Shown here: one piece after another, positions 27,581-36,520 of the stretch | How positions within the stretch are numbered: the stretch's first letter is position 1 | Layout of the letters: every line of letters begins with the position of its first letter | From: Microbulbifer agarilyticus S89 | GTDB lineage: Bacteria > Pseudomonadota > Gammaproteobacteria > Pseudomonadales > Cellvibrionaceae | Assembly: GCF_000220505.1 (NCBI RefSeq) | Contig: NZ_AFPJ01000035.1 | Span: 1 to 64,000, forward strand | DNA length: 64,000 nucleotides | Reading direction: 5' to 3' | Position numbers and translations under genes: made by a program | The notes under the pieces: generated by a model | What the model was told of the DNA's origin: nothing | What the model saw: only the letters and a program-made list of their open reading frames with translations | Databases searched by the model: none

Positions 27581-28880
27581 CGGCTACCTCATTCGCTGCG
27601 TGTTGCTCATCCTGAGAGGGTTCCTTTTCTTTGTCAAAATCCAAAACTACCTGGGGTAGTTTCTTCAAGCTGCAGCTGTGCGCCGCAATATCGGTGGAGA
27701 TATTTTTGAAGCCACCCTGAAGGTCGACATTGATAATGCCGGCTTCACCGTTATCGATACACAGCTTCAGGTTTTCCGGCAGCTTGCCATCCACCAGCTT
27801 GTTCTTGTCGATGGCACCATCCCACAATACGTCCGGGAGGCTGCCGGTGAGACCAAACTTGGCAACTTTTAGGGCTTTCAACTGCAGATCGTCCGGGGAC
27901 TCACCGCCACCGGTAAAGGTGTTGTCGTAGATATAGATGCCTTCCGGGTATGGATCGAAGTCCTCCTGGGTAGACTTGTCGCTGTAGTAGCCCGCCGCGT
28001 AGTAACTGCTGACGATCACGTTAGCGGTGTCGTTATCGGAGATCTCGTTGCTAAAAATTTCCACGAAGTCGTTGGAATTGATCACCACACCGGAACCCGC
28101 AGGGATAGCGGCAACCGGCGTACCCTCATGGCCAAAGTTCTCGTAGTTGTTTTTGAAGATCTTATTGTTGTAAACACGGGTACTGTGGCCCGGCTGTGGC
28201 AGGTTCGGCATATTGAAAACCAGGATACCACCGGTGTTATTGGTCGCTACGTTGTCATAAACGTCCGCGCCAATGGTGTTTTCAATCTCGATACCCGCAA
28301 CATTGAATTCCGCACGGTTGTTGCGCACGATCACGTTGCGGCTCTGGCCTACATAAATACCAGCGTCCGATGCGCCGATCGCCACGGTGCCTTCAACCAG
28401 GGTATTTTCGGTCTGAACCGGGTAGATACCGTAGGCACCATTTTCGGTGGACGGGCCATTGGTCCACTCAACGCGAATATCGCGGATAACAATATTCTTG
28501 CCTTCATTTACCTTCAGCGCATCACCGATGGTGTCTTCAATGGCCAGGTCTTCAATTGTGAAGTTACTGGCGTTGACCAGCAGGCCCTCGGCGCCCTGGA
28601 TCTGGTCTTTAAAGGAAAGAATGGTTTTATCCATGCCCGCACCGCGGATAGTAACGCCGTCGACGTTCAGTGACAGGCTGCGGTTCAGTGCATAGCGCCC
28701 TTCCGGGATTTCGATGACATCACCAGGCTGCGCTTGGATCAGCTGCTTCAGCAACTGCTTTTGAAATTGCGCCGCATCATCCGCAGCTGCGGTGTTGGCA
28801 GTGCCGGCTTCCTCTTTTTGCGAACAGGCGGTGGCCAGTGCTGCCAACAGGAGCGCGCCAAACTTAGCCGATGTCTTCAT
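27573..28880 (-). CDS. Right-handed parallel beta-helix repeat lipoprotein
   Basis: A 435-residue protein with a lipoprotein signal (LLAALATACSQ, Cys19) and, from about residue 40 to 330, serial beta-helix coils. These show repeated Asn/Val/Ile ladders such as NVDGVTIRGAGMD, NASNFTIEDLAIEDT, GKNIVIRDIRVEW and SRNVIVRNNRAEFN. Such folds bind or cleave polysaccharides, but no catalytic signature of a pectate lyase is evident. A C-terminal ~90-residue extension has two Cys. ATG 28880 follows GGAGAGAAT; earlier in-frame starts have no signal peptide. It is the first gene of a coupled pair with the di-CxxCH lipoprotein, a known conserved pairing of unknown function. Confidence 0.85.
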   Translation of the reverse strand: MKTSAKFGALLLAALATACSQKEEAGTANTAAADDAAQFQKQLLKQLIQAQPGDVIEIPEGRYALNRSLSLNVDGVTIRGAGMDKTILSFKDQIQGAEGLLVNASNFTIEDLAIEDTIGDALKVNEGKNIVIRDIRVEWTNGPSTENGAYGIYPVQTENTLVEGTVAIGASDAGIYVGQSRNVIVRNNRAEFNVAGIEIENTIGADVYDNVATNNTGGILVFNMPNLPQPGHSTRVYNNKIFKNNYENFGHEGTPVAAIPAGSGVVINSNDFVEIFSNEISDNDTANVIVSSYYAAGYYSDKSTQEDFDPYPEGIYIYDNTFTGGGESPDDLQLKALKVAKFGLTGSLPDVLWDGAIDKNKLVDGKLPENLKLCIDNGEAGIINVDLQGGFKNISTDIAAHSCSLKKLPQVVLDFDKEKEPSQDEQHAANEVADA

Positions 28881-29235
28881 ATTCTCTCCAAACATTTTTA
28901 TTCGTATTGATCTGTTGCCCACGGGATTCCGGTACGAAACCCTTGCCGCGCGATAATGCGCACACCGCAGCACCGGCAAGGCCCACCCCATTCGTGACCA
29001 AAGCTTACTTTCCATTCTTAATTGGTACGCCTGTACCAATTACAGGGTACAAAGCACGTCAAAGACCCTTGCCCGGATACTATCTGCTCGCCAGCCAGCG
29101 GGCAATTCAGGAAATGGAACTTCGTCTCAATTTAACCAGTGGATTTGCGACCGGCAGGTCTAGAAGAGATAGACGAAAGATGGGAGATGAAAGAGGAGAG
29201 AAATGAAAGATGAGAGACGAGAGGGAGGGAATGGG
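28881..29235. other. Intergenic region with purine-rich tract
   Basis: About 355 bases without a credible gene. The part next to 28880 holds the promoter of the beta-helix/cytochrome pair. Positions 29160-29233 are almost purely G and A, with repeated GATGAGAGA/GATGAAAGA blocks; on the minus strand this is a C/T-rich tract just after the hairpin that follows the Yip1-type gene, a composition that could favour Rho loading. Confidence 0.45.
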
Positions 29236-29269
29236 CCTGAGAGCCCGGATACACAATCCGGGCTTCAGG
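29236..29269 (-). terminator. Hairpin after the Yip1-type gene
   Basis: CCTGA-AGCCCGGAT pairs with ATCCGGGCT-TCAGG, a 14-bp stem with one bulged G and a five-base loop, 14 bases beyond the minus-strand stop. On the minus strand it is followed by a long pyrimidine tract rather than a simple T-run. Confidence 0.6.
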
Positions 29270-29282
29270 GGAGGCGTACAGA

Positions 29283-29882
29283 TCAGCGGAACACAGGGGC
29301 GGCAACAAAGCTCCAGAAGAGCACCGTCCCGACCATCACCACCACGACCATTACCAGGCACACGGTAACCACCGCGCTGGCAAACAGAAACCCGCGCTCC
29401 TCGGAGACATTCATCACGATGGGGATACCCACGTACAGTAGGTACACGGCATAAGCCACCGCCAGTGTCGCAACCAGGATATCCAACCACAAGATGGGAT
29501 ACAGGCCTGCCGCGCCGGCAACAAAAATTGGTGTCGCCGTAAACCCGGCGACCACGATCCCTTTCATGGGGTGGGTTTTCGCACCGTAGGTTTTCGCCAT
29601 CCAGTGAATAAAATAGCCGACGGCGACCACCGCCAGGATCATGGTGACGTAGAACACGGCCACCAGAGAAAGTGCGCTATTGCTGGTTAGCGTACGGACT
29701 TCGCCGTTGCCGCCGATGTTCCAGCCAATTTCGGTCGTACCGAAGTACCAGCACAGCGCGGGCACCAGCGCCAGGATAATGACGTAAGGAATCTGACGGT
29801 TGACCCCTTTTTCGGATAAACCGGCAATTTCCTGCCACTGCCTGCGCGGTTGTACCATCAGGCCGTAGAGATGATTCAGCAT
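29283..29882 (-). CDS. Yip1-family membrane protein
   Basis: A 199-residue inner-membrane protein. A short amphipathic N-terminus (LNHLYGLMVQPRRQWQEIAG) precedes five hydrophobic segments at about residues 31-50, 68-92, 105-127, 131-152 and 165-190. The opening with a conserved Trp about 15 residues in is typical of bacterial Yip1-domain proteins, whose function is not established. ATG 29882 was chosen because GAGGAG lies about seven bases upstream; the two earlier in-frame ATG codons (29888 and before) would sit on or next to that ribosome binding site. It is transcribed alone, between a terminator after ilvE and its own hairpin. Confidence 0.8.
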   Translation of the reverse strand: MLNHLYGLMVQPRRQWQEIAGLSEKGVNRQIPYVIILALVPALCWYFGTTEIGWNIGGNGEVRTLTSNSALSLVAVFYVTMILAVVAVGYFIHWMAKTYGAKTHPMKGIVVAGFTATPIFVAGAAGLYPILWLDILVATLAVAYAVYLLYVGIPIVMNVSEERGFLFASAVVTVCLVMVVVVMVGTVLFWSFVAAPVFR

Positions 29883-30181
29883 TCCCATTCTCCTCACTCA
29901 CGAGGAACCACACGGCTTGTGGCCGCAGGGGAGAGCCTTTCAGGGAGTCACAGACGCAATTCGACTCCTGTGTCTCAATTTGATCTGGATACTACTTATC
30001 AAAGTGAGGGATACCGCCAAAGGCCTTTCCCAACAGTTCCAGTTTCTTATTTTTCCCGGCACATTGCCCATCGCCATGCGTGCCGGCATATTTCATCGCG
30101 CCTGTTTAATGCAGGCACGTTGTTGTTGTAACACCTCCGTCATGCAAGTCAACGGAGCACCTGTATTTCCCGCAAATAAAA
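29883..30181. other. Promoter region of the Yip1-type gene
   Basis: About 300 bases without a credible gene, between the ilvE terminator and the Yip1-type gene, both on the minus strand. It should hold the promoter of the latter; I cannot assign hexamers. Confidence 0.35.
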
Positions 30182-30212
30182 ATGCGGTCGTTCCCCTTGG
30201 AAACAACCGCAT
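30182..30212 (-). terminator. Intrinsic terminator of ilvE
   Basis: ATGCGGT and ACCGCAT pair, with an inner GTTCC/GGAAAC extension containing a bulge. On the minus strand the hairpin is followed by TTTTATTT. It lies about 105 bases after the ilvE stop. Confidence 0.75.
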
Positions 30213-30317
30213 CCTGAATAGTGCTACCGAAACACTCGAAGCGAAATTTTCGGCGCCATTATCAACCACGTAGTGAAGCCGTACGCCCGGCGCATCACAT
30301 CAAAGTGTAAATACGCG

Positions 30318-31382
30318 TCACAAGCTGGCCGTTTGCACCATTTGCATCCAACCAAAACGATCTTCTGCACGCCCCTCCTGAATATCCAGCAGCGCCGCGC
30401 GCAATTGGCTCGCCACGGGGCCTGGTGCGCTGGCCAGGCGGTAACGGTTTTCACTGTCTCCGAGCTCGCTAATTGGGCTCACAATCGCTGCAGTACCACA
30501 CGCAAATGCTTCGCTACAGGTGCCCGAGGCGACCAGCGCGAGCAAGTCATCTATATCGATTTCCCGCTCATGCACTTCGATCCCGAGGTCCCGCGCCAGG
30601 GTCAACATCGAGTCGCGGGTTACACCTTCCAGAATGGAGCCGTTTAGCGCGGGAGTGTGCAGGGCACCATCCATCACTGCAAAGAAATTCATGCCCGACA
30701 GTTCGTCTACGGTGCGGCGGTTGCCCGGATTCAACCAAAGGGACTGGTCGTAACCACGCTCCTTGAGACGCGCGATACTCAGCAACGAGGCCGCATAATT
30801 CCCGCCCACCTTGGCGTCGCCAGTGCCGCCGACCGCCGCACGGCTGTCTTCCCGCTCAACCCAAAGACGCATATTGCCGGAGTGATAGGCCTCAGAGGGA
30901 CTGGCGATCACATAAAATTCATACGCGTTGCTGGCCGTCACCGAAAGGTCTGGCTGTGTGCCAATTAAAAACGGGCGAATATAAAGCGATTCACCGGTTC
31001 CCACCGGGATGAGTGTTGCGCAGTAGGACACCACCGTGCGCACGGCATCCATAAACAGGTCTTCCGGCACCGATGGCATGCATAGGCGTCGGGCGGAGTG
31101 CACCATACGTTCCGCGTTGCGCTCCGGCCTGAACAGACCGATCTCGCCGCCGCAGCGATAGGCTTTCATACCCTCGAAACAGGTTTGCGCGTAATGCAGG
31201 ACCTTGGACGCCGGGTCCAGCGCCAGCGGTCCGTAGGGCACTAGCTCACCGTCACTCCAGCGACCATCCTGATAACGGGCGCGAAACATAACTGGCGCCA
31301 TCACGGTGCCGAACCCCAGTCGCTCAGGGACCTCGTAACCACGTAGGCTGGCAATGGCTTCCGGTTGTATTTTTATGCTCAC
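30318..31382 (-). CDS. ilvE: Branched-chain amino acid aminotransferase
   Basis: A 354-residue PLP-dependent class IV (fold type IV) aminotransferase for the last step of leucine, isoleucine and valine synthesis in the cytosol. PLP-binding Lys191 lies in AKVGGNYAASL. Other landmarks are CFEGMKAYR (about 68-76), SLWLNP with the downstream E of the PLP-stabilising loop (DELSGMNFF), and the C-terminal GTAAIVSPI motif. Length fits the longer eukaryote-like/BCAT type II branch rather than the 309-residue E. coli IlvE. It stands alone with its own terminator. ATG 31382 gives the family-typical N-terminus. Confidence 0.94.
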   Translation of the reverse strand: MSIKIQPEAIASLRGYEVPERLGFGTVMAPVMFRARYQDGRWSDGELVPYGPLALDPASKVLHYAQTCFEGMKAYRCGGEIGLFRPERNAERMVHSARRLCMPSVPEDLFMDAVRTVVSYCATLIPVGTGESLYIRPFLIGTQPDLSVTASNAYEFYVIASPSEAYHSGNMRLWVEREDSRAAVGGTGDAKVGGNYAASLLSIARLKERGYDQSLWLNPGNRRTVDELSGMNFFAVMDGALHTPALNGSILEGVTRDSMLTLARDLGIEVHEREIDIDDLLALVASGTCSEAFACGTAAIVSPISELGDSENRYRLASAPGPVASQLRAALLDIQEGRAEDRFGWMQMVQTASL

Positions 31383-32227
31383 AAAGCTCTCCCACTGATT
31401 CTGGTGCGGTCAATCCTGCGAATTATGGCTGCAACGGGCCAGATTCCAAACCCCCAGACCAACAGAGCAGCAAATCAAGCAACAGAAAGAGCCAAAAAAC
31501 ATAAACTTTAGGATGGCCAACCCGCAAACATGCGCAAAGCCCGCCTCGGGCGAAAGCGCTGACCGTGATGACACCCTGCCCTGGTTGCTGACACCCGAGC
31601 CCACCCCAGTCGGCTAACAACACACTTCGTCACCGGCTTCCACCATGCCGGCGAATATTGGCACTGGGATAATTCAATGTGGCCTCGCGGCCAGCCGCGC
31701 AATGCCAGACTGTTTTTAGCAAATTTTATCTACGGTTCCGCAACGCATGGGATGCATGGCGCGAGACAAAACCTGCCTCGACGATTACCGCCAAAATCGA
31801 CATCCGAAATAACGGTACCGGCGTACGAAAGCCAGTTCGCGCCGTGTCCAATGCGCGTCAATTTGTGTGGTAAAAGTCGAGTGGCGCGCGAGCCTACACC
31901 AAGAGGCAAAGCACGAAATTTACTTGGCTATACTGAAATCACATGGACGGTTATCGCCCTACGCAAGGAAAACCATCGCCAACGATTGGCAAAAGATTTT
32001 CCGGCGACACCAAAGTCCAGTGTCGACATCGACAACACACCGGGAAACCGGCAGGAAAGAACACGAACCACACTTCAGGGAGAGAAGTTCCGCGCGGAGT
32101 CGTCGGCGGCAGAAGTTTGCATGACTGCCAACGATGGAAGTAGCCACGCGGATATCGAGCTTGTCGAATTTTGTATTGCACAAAATTCTTCGGGTCAGGC
32201 AAAACATGTAATGGAAGTGGTTCAATC
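31383..32227. other. 845-base region without a convincing gene
   Basis: This is the longest gene-free stretch in the window, between ilvE (minus) and the first gene of the envelope cluster (plus). Several open frames exist on both strands, but their translations are Arg/Pro/His-rich, lack good ribosome binding sites and look random. The region should hold the cluster promoter. A 5' untranslated leader or small RNA is possible but I see no recognisable structure. Confidence 0.45.
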
Positions 32228-33523
32228 GTGACACAGACAGATATCAGCAACGCAGTTGCTATCGGCTTGATGTTTACAGCCTCAGCTCTGCTGTGTGGCT
32301 CTGTTGTGGCGGAAGAAAACTCCGCTCTCGACAATGCCAAGGCTCCACCTACGGCTTATATAGAGGCAGCATCAAAACCACTGGAGAAACCTAAGCGGCG
32401 ACTTCGCCGGTCAGTGGCCATCGATGACTACCGCCAGCGTATCGAGGACATGGAAGCCGAGCATGGCGCCTATGGTGCGGGCATTGATGAACAGCTGATG
32501 GGGTTGGGCCATGCATTGCAACGCCACGGTGCGCATGCCGAAGCCATCTCACAGTTCCGCCGCGCGATGCTGATTAACCGTGTGAATGAAGGGCTCTACT
32601 CGCTCAACCAGGTGCCGATGATCGAACGTATCATCGAAAGCCAGATCGCGCTCAATGAATGGGAAGGCGCGAACGACAATCACGAATACCTGTTCTGGCT
32701 TCACGCAAAAAATTATGGGGAAAACGATCCGCGCATGCTCCCCATCATCAATCAGCTCAGCAGCTGGCACCTGCAGGCATACATTGATGAGAAAGGTGCA
32801 ACCATGTTTGAGCACCTGATTAATGCGACAAATTTGTATGCGTTGGCAGTGGACATTATTTCGAACAATTTTGGCGCGAATGACTTACGCCTGGTCGAGG
32901 CCCTGCGCGGCTTGAAAGCCACGAACTACTATCTGGCGACTTACTCCGGCGAGCCACAAGAAGCCATCGTGATCAACACCGGGTTTGCTGGTGGCAACAT
33001 GTCGAATGAGCGCCGCGCACAGCTGGACCACTATCGCTTGAATAGTTTCAGCTCCGGAAAAACTGCGATCACCAAGATCATGGATGTGTACCAGAAAAAC
33101 CCGGCCTCGCCACCGGCCGCCTCTGCCAAGGCCAAGGTGGAATTGGGAGACTGGTACATGCTCTTCAACAAGTGGCACTCGGCGCGCAAGACCTACGGCG
33201 AGGCCTACCACGCACTCTGGGATAACGGCGCGACCAACCAGGAGATCGATGAAATTTTCGGGCGGCCGGCGGCCCTGCCTAGCCTGCCCCTGCTCGATGA
33301 GGATCGCGAGGCACTGGCGAATGCCTATGTGACCGTATCTTACGACGTCACCGCTTTTGGCAAGGCGCGCAACATTCGCATTCTCAGTGCCCAGCCGGAA
33401 GACAAGGTAAGCATCCGTTCGCGGGTTCGCAATGTACTGAAGCGCGCTAAATTCCGCCCCCGTTTCGAAGATGGTGAGCCGGTGGAAACAAAAGGCATTG
33501 TCCAGCGATTTGTCTTCGACTAG
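32228..33523 (+). CDS. Exported TPR-like protein with TonB-C-like C-terminal domain
   Basis: A protein of about 431 residues starting at GTG 32228 (GGAAG ten bases upstream), which yields a signal peptide ending near VVAEE; an ATG at 32270 is a shorter alternative. The middle (about residues 75-330) is helical with TPR-like pairs, for example IDEQLMGLGHALQRHGAHAEAISQFRRAM written across residues 86-114 and a later GDWYMLFNKWHSARKTYGEA block. The last ~65 residues (YVTVSYDVTAFGKARNIRI to RFVFD) follow the TonB C-terminal pattern: two strands, a helix RSRVRNVLKRAKFRP and a final strand. It probably works in the periplasm. It is the first gene of the plus-strand envelope cluster that includes an ExbB-like protein. 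Confidence 0.75.
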   Translation: MTQTDISNAVAIGLMFTASALLCGSVVAEENSALDNAKAPPTAYIEAASKPLEKPKRRLRRSVAIDDYRQRIEDMEAEHGAYGAGIDEQLMGLGHALQRHGAHAEAISQFRRAMLINRVNEGLYSLNQVPMIERIIESQIALNEWEGANDNHEYLFWLHAKNYGENDPRMLPIINQLSSWHLQAYIDEKGATMFEHLINATNLYALAVDIISNNFGANDLRLVEALRGLKATNYYLATYSGEPQEAIVINTGFAGGNMSNERRAQLDHYRLNSFSSGKTAITKIMDVYQKNPASPPAASAKAKVELGDWYMLFNKWHSARKTYGEAYHALWDNGATNQEIDEIFGRPAALPSLPLLDEDREALANAYVTVSYDVTAFGKARNIRILSAQPEDKVSIRSRVRNVLKRAKFRPRFEDGEPVETKGIVQRFVFD

Positions 33524-33709
33524 CACACTGGCTACGCATTTTCCGCGGCCCGAACAGACCGGATCTGCAGGCAGAAAGGAAATAAACAGTGTTCGACTGA
33601 TGTATCGAGGTAAGTGAGAGCGGAGCAAACAGACTAGGCAAAAGTGGCATGGAAACACGCCCAGCTGTTAAACCTAGGGCCGCTATCGCTGTCGAACAGA
33701 CAAGGAACA

Positions 33710-33741
33710 CACGGGTCGCAGCGCTGTCGTTGCGACCCGTG
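33710..33741 (+). other. Hairpin directly upstream of the Ser-rich lipoprotein ribosome binding site
   Basis: A perfect 11-bp stem (CACGGGTCGCA / TGCGACCCGTG) with a ten-base loop ends ten bases before the GGAG of the 33761 gene. There is no T-run. It could be an mRNA-stabilising 5' structure after processing, or a partial terminator. Confidence 0.5.
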
Positions 33742-33760
33742 AACGCATCAGGAGAAAGTG

Positions 33761-35140
33761 ATGACTTCAAGGACGATCGCCCGTCGTTTCGACGCTGCCA
33801 ATAGTGGTATCCATGGCCGTAGCTGGAAAACCCTCGCCTCGGTACTGGTTCTCGCCGCAGTGATCAGTGGCTGTAAGAATCAACAAACACAGCAGCAGCC
33901 GCCAGCTCAGCCACAGCAGCCGTCCAGTTCGAGCCCATCGAGTCCGTCGCAGTCACAGTCGCAATCCCAATCGCAGTCGTCGAGCTCATCGAGCAGCCGT
34001 TCGCAATCCAGCCCGTCCACGGCCAGCAGCATGCCGTCGCCAAGCTCGCCGAGCAGCAGCCGCAGTCCCAGCGTGTCGACATCCAGCAGCCAGGCAAAAC
34101 CAAACACTTCGTTTCCCAGTATCGAGTCCGGGGACCGGTCCAGCGAGCAGGCATCCACTGCATCGGACCAGGGTGAGGAATCCAAGCGTCGCTCCAGCGC
34201 TCAAAGCAGCAGCGACGCAGACCCAACCGCCAGCCGCAACCCATCCTCGCCGGTGTACAGCGATTCCGATCAGCGCCCGGAAGAATCCCGCATGCCCCCG
34301 GACCCTTCATCCAGCAATAGCGAGGGTGAACCACCGGAGGAAATCGACTTTTCTGAGGAAGAAAAGACTGCCAGTAGCGCGTCCAGCAGCAGCTCTTCGA
34401 GCGCTTCGTCCAGTTCGTCCAGCAGCTCCTCGAGCAGCAGTGCCTCAAGCAGCAGTGCGCAGGCCAGCGCCAGTGCGTCTGGCGCACCCAGCAGCGCCTC
34501 CAGCAGTTCTCCCAGTAGCGCAGCCAGCGGTGCCCCGGCTTCCGCCCAGAGTGGCCAGAGCGGCGGACAAAGCGGTGGACCGAGCAGCGCACAGCAAGCC
34601 AGTGCGTCCACCAGTGCGGGCGGCCCCGCCGGTGGCAGTAGTGCACCCAATGAAGCGCCGATGAGCAGCGCCGAACGCGTCGCCGAGCTGGAGGGGCAGT
34701 TCGAATCCACCATGGCCAGTTACGACGGCATGATCCTGCGCGAGCGCGACTATGTGCGCAACCGCCCGGCTTCTGAGCAGGAAGAGGAAGCGGTGGAGGA
34801 CGAGGTCCCGGCAGGGGAATCCCTCGAAGACTTGATCCAGTCTGCCGAAGCAGAGTTACCGGCACCCCCTTCACCCGGCGCCCAGGGCGAGGGCGGCTCT
34901 GGCCCCGAGCAAAGCAATTCCAGTGGCCAGGCAACCGGCCCCGGCCTCCCCACCAAAGGGCGCATGGGGGAATACGATCATGGCGGCAGCCCATCCGTGG
35001 TACCGGAGGATATACCTACCGGAGACGATGATGATGTTGTCGCGCGCCAGATCCGTGAAGCCGCCACGCGGGAGACAGATCCCGAGTTGCGCGAGCGACT
35101 CTGGGAAGAGTATCGGAAATACAAAAAATCACAGAAATAA
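33761..35140 (+). CDS. Serine-rich low-complexity lipoprotein
   Basis: A 459-residue lipoprotein (signal ending VISGCKN, Cys38). Residues about 45-310 are extremely low complexity, dominated by Ser with Gln, Pro, Ala and Gly, including uninterrupted Ser runs. The C-terminal ~150 residues are non-repetitive and acidic; they contain a helix AERVAELEGQFESTMASYDG and end in PEDIPTGDDDDVVARQIREA followed by a charged helix that finishes EEYRKYKKSQK. This gives a lipid anchor, a long flexible spacer and a terminal charged module, a layout suited to reaching across the periplasm or off the surface. Start at 33761 after GGAG. Ser codons AGC and TCx are mixed, so the repeat is not a recent DNA expansion. 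Function unknown. Confidence 0.8.
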   Translation: MTSRTIARRFDAANSGIHGRSWKTLASVLVLAAVISGCKNQQTQQQPPAQPQQPSSSSPSSPSQSQSQSQSQSSSSSSSRSQSSPSTASSMPSPSSPSSSRSPSVSTSSSQAKPNTSFPSIESGDRSSEQASTASDQGEESKRRSSAQSSSDADPTASRNPSSPVYSDSDQRPEESRMPPDPSSSNSEGEPPEEIDFSEEEKTASSASSSSSSSASSSSSSSSSSSSASSSSAQASASASGAPSSASSSSPSSAASGAPASAQSGQSGGQSGGPSSAQQASASTSAGGPAGGSSAPNEAPMSSAERVAELEGQFESTMASYDGMILRERDYVRNRPASEQEEEAVEDEVPAGESLEDLIQSAEAELPAPPSPGAQGEGGSGPEQSNSSGQATGPGLPTKGRMGEYDHGGSPSVVPEDIPTGDDDDVVARQIREAATRETDPELRERLWEEYRKYKKSQK

Positions 35141-35200
35141 CAACACCCATTCATAGGGCCACTTGAAAGAGTTCGGAGAAACTAGGGAGAGAGTAACGCT

Positions 35201-36397
35201 ATGTTTTTCTCGCATTTACGCAGCACCGTGTGCAGCCTGGCTTTTGGTCTTTTGACCATCACCGGTTGCACCACTACCGAAGTACGTACCACTGCCTACA
35301 CACCGCTGACGGTGGAAGACCAGGCGATTGCAGAAAACCGGCTCCTGGATGTTGGTATTGTGCAATTTGATGCCGGGCTCGAGCGCGAGGATGAACCGGA
35401 AGAGGACGAGCTGGTTTTTCCTGAACTCCGCCGTGCGGAATCCCGTTATATCGCTGTCACCCTGGCTGACGCATTGCAATCCAGCCAGGGCTGGGGTGCG
35501 GTACGGGTAATCCCAAGTGAGCGCACCAATATCGACGTCACCGTGTCAGGCACTATTGTCCAGTCCGACGGAGAGACCCTCACGGTCGAGGTGACGGTAC
35601 GCGACTCCCGTGGGCAGCTGTGGTTTACCAAGGAGTACACCGAACTCGCATCGCATTACGCCTATGACCGCAAGCACCCCACGGAGGGTGATGCGTTCCA
35701 GGGTATCTACAACCGCATCTCAAACGACATGCTGATGTACCGCCAGGGACTGTCTGACCAATACATTGCTGAGCTGCGCACCATTTCAGAAATTAAATTT
35801 GCCCAGAGTTTTTCTCCCAGTGCATTTCAGCGCTACCTGGTCCAGGACGAGAATGGCATGTATCAGCTGACGTCCCTGCCTGCGGACAACGACCCCATGC
35901 TGCAACGTGTGCGTCAGATTCGCGAACGGGATTACCTGTTTGTCGACACACTTCAGGGTTACTACGGGACCTTTGTTAAAACCATGAAGGCGCCCTACCA
36001 GGAGTGGCGCGCAATGAGTTTTGAAGAAGTAAAACAAATGCGCGAACTCAAGCGTAAAGCGCGCAACAACACCATCATGGGTGTGGCCGCAATCGTTGGT
36101 GGCATTGCCGCGGCTGGCGCAGGCGGTGGTGCGGCAAGCCAGGCCGGTAATGTGGCCGTTGCCGGTGGTGGTTATCTGGTGAAAAGCGGTTTTGACCGAC
36201 GCTCCGAGGCCAAGATGCATATCGAGGCGCTGCAGGAGCTCGGTGATTCAATGGAAGCCGAAGTGGAGCCACAAATTGTAGAACTGGAGGACCGCACCGT
36301 GACCCTGTCTGGTTCAGTGGAAAACCAGTATCAACAATGGCGTGAACTCCTCCGGGAAATCTACCGGGCGGAGACCGGTGGCCTGCAGGATATTTGA
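35201..36397 (+). CDS. Envelope lipoprotein with glycine-zipper-like segment
   Basis: A 398-residue lipoprotein (LLTITGCTTT, Cys24). The N-terminal half is mixed alpha/beta, with a region around residues 50-150 (DVGIVQFDAGLE, ESRYIAVTLADALQSSQGWGAVRVI, DVTVSGTIVQSDGETLTVEV) that resembles penicillin-binding-protein-activator or TolB-N-type lipoprotein domains, though I cannot name it. A Gly/Ala-rich hydrophobic stretch at about 288-325 (IMGVAAIVGGIAAAGAGGGA) looks like a glycine zipper that could insert in or contact the outer membrane. The last 70 residues are charged and helical. ATG 35201 lies after a GGGAGAG. The gene is 60 bases after the Ser-rich lipoprotein gene and probably in its operon. 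Confidence 0.78.
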   Translation: MFFSHLRSTVCSLAFGLLTITGCTTTEVRTTAYTPLTVEDQAIAENRLLDVGIVQFDAGLEREDEPEEDELVFPELRRAESRYIAVTLADALQSSQGWGAVRVIPSERTNIDVTVSGTIVQSDGETLTVEVTVRDSRGQLWFTKEYTELASHYAYDRKHPTEGDAFQGIYNRISNDMLMYRQGLSDQYIAELRTISEIKFAQSFSPSAFQRYLVQDENGMYQLTSLPADNDPMLQRVRQIRERDYLFVDTLQGYYGTFVKTMKAPYQEWRAMSFEEVKQMRELKRKARNNTIMGVAAIVGGIAAAGAGGGAASQAGNVAVAGGGYLVKSGFDRRSEAKMHIEALQELGDSMEAEVEPQIVELEDRTVTLSGSVENQYQQWRELLREIYRAETGGLQDI

Positions 36398-36520
36398 CGG
36401 ATTTTCTGCGGGTACACGTCCCTGCCGTGTACCCGCAGTCGGCAAGCGAACTGGGCATGGTTGCGAGTCAATCCTCGCCGCCAACCAATAGACAATAACA
36501 GCGAGCACAGCGGAATTCAC

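Noticed and set aside
31677-32231. 184-codon plus-strand open frame in the 845-base gap
   Set aside because: Random-looking Arg/Pro-rich translation, no ribosome binding site, and it overlaps the start of the TPR/TonB-C-like gene in another frame.
33864-34994. 376-codon minus-strand open frame across the Ser-rich lipoprotein gene
   Set aside because: Arises from the low-complexity Ser codons; the plus-strand gene has a signal peptide, lipobox and ribosome binding site.
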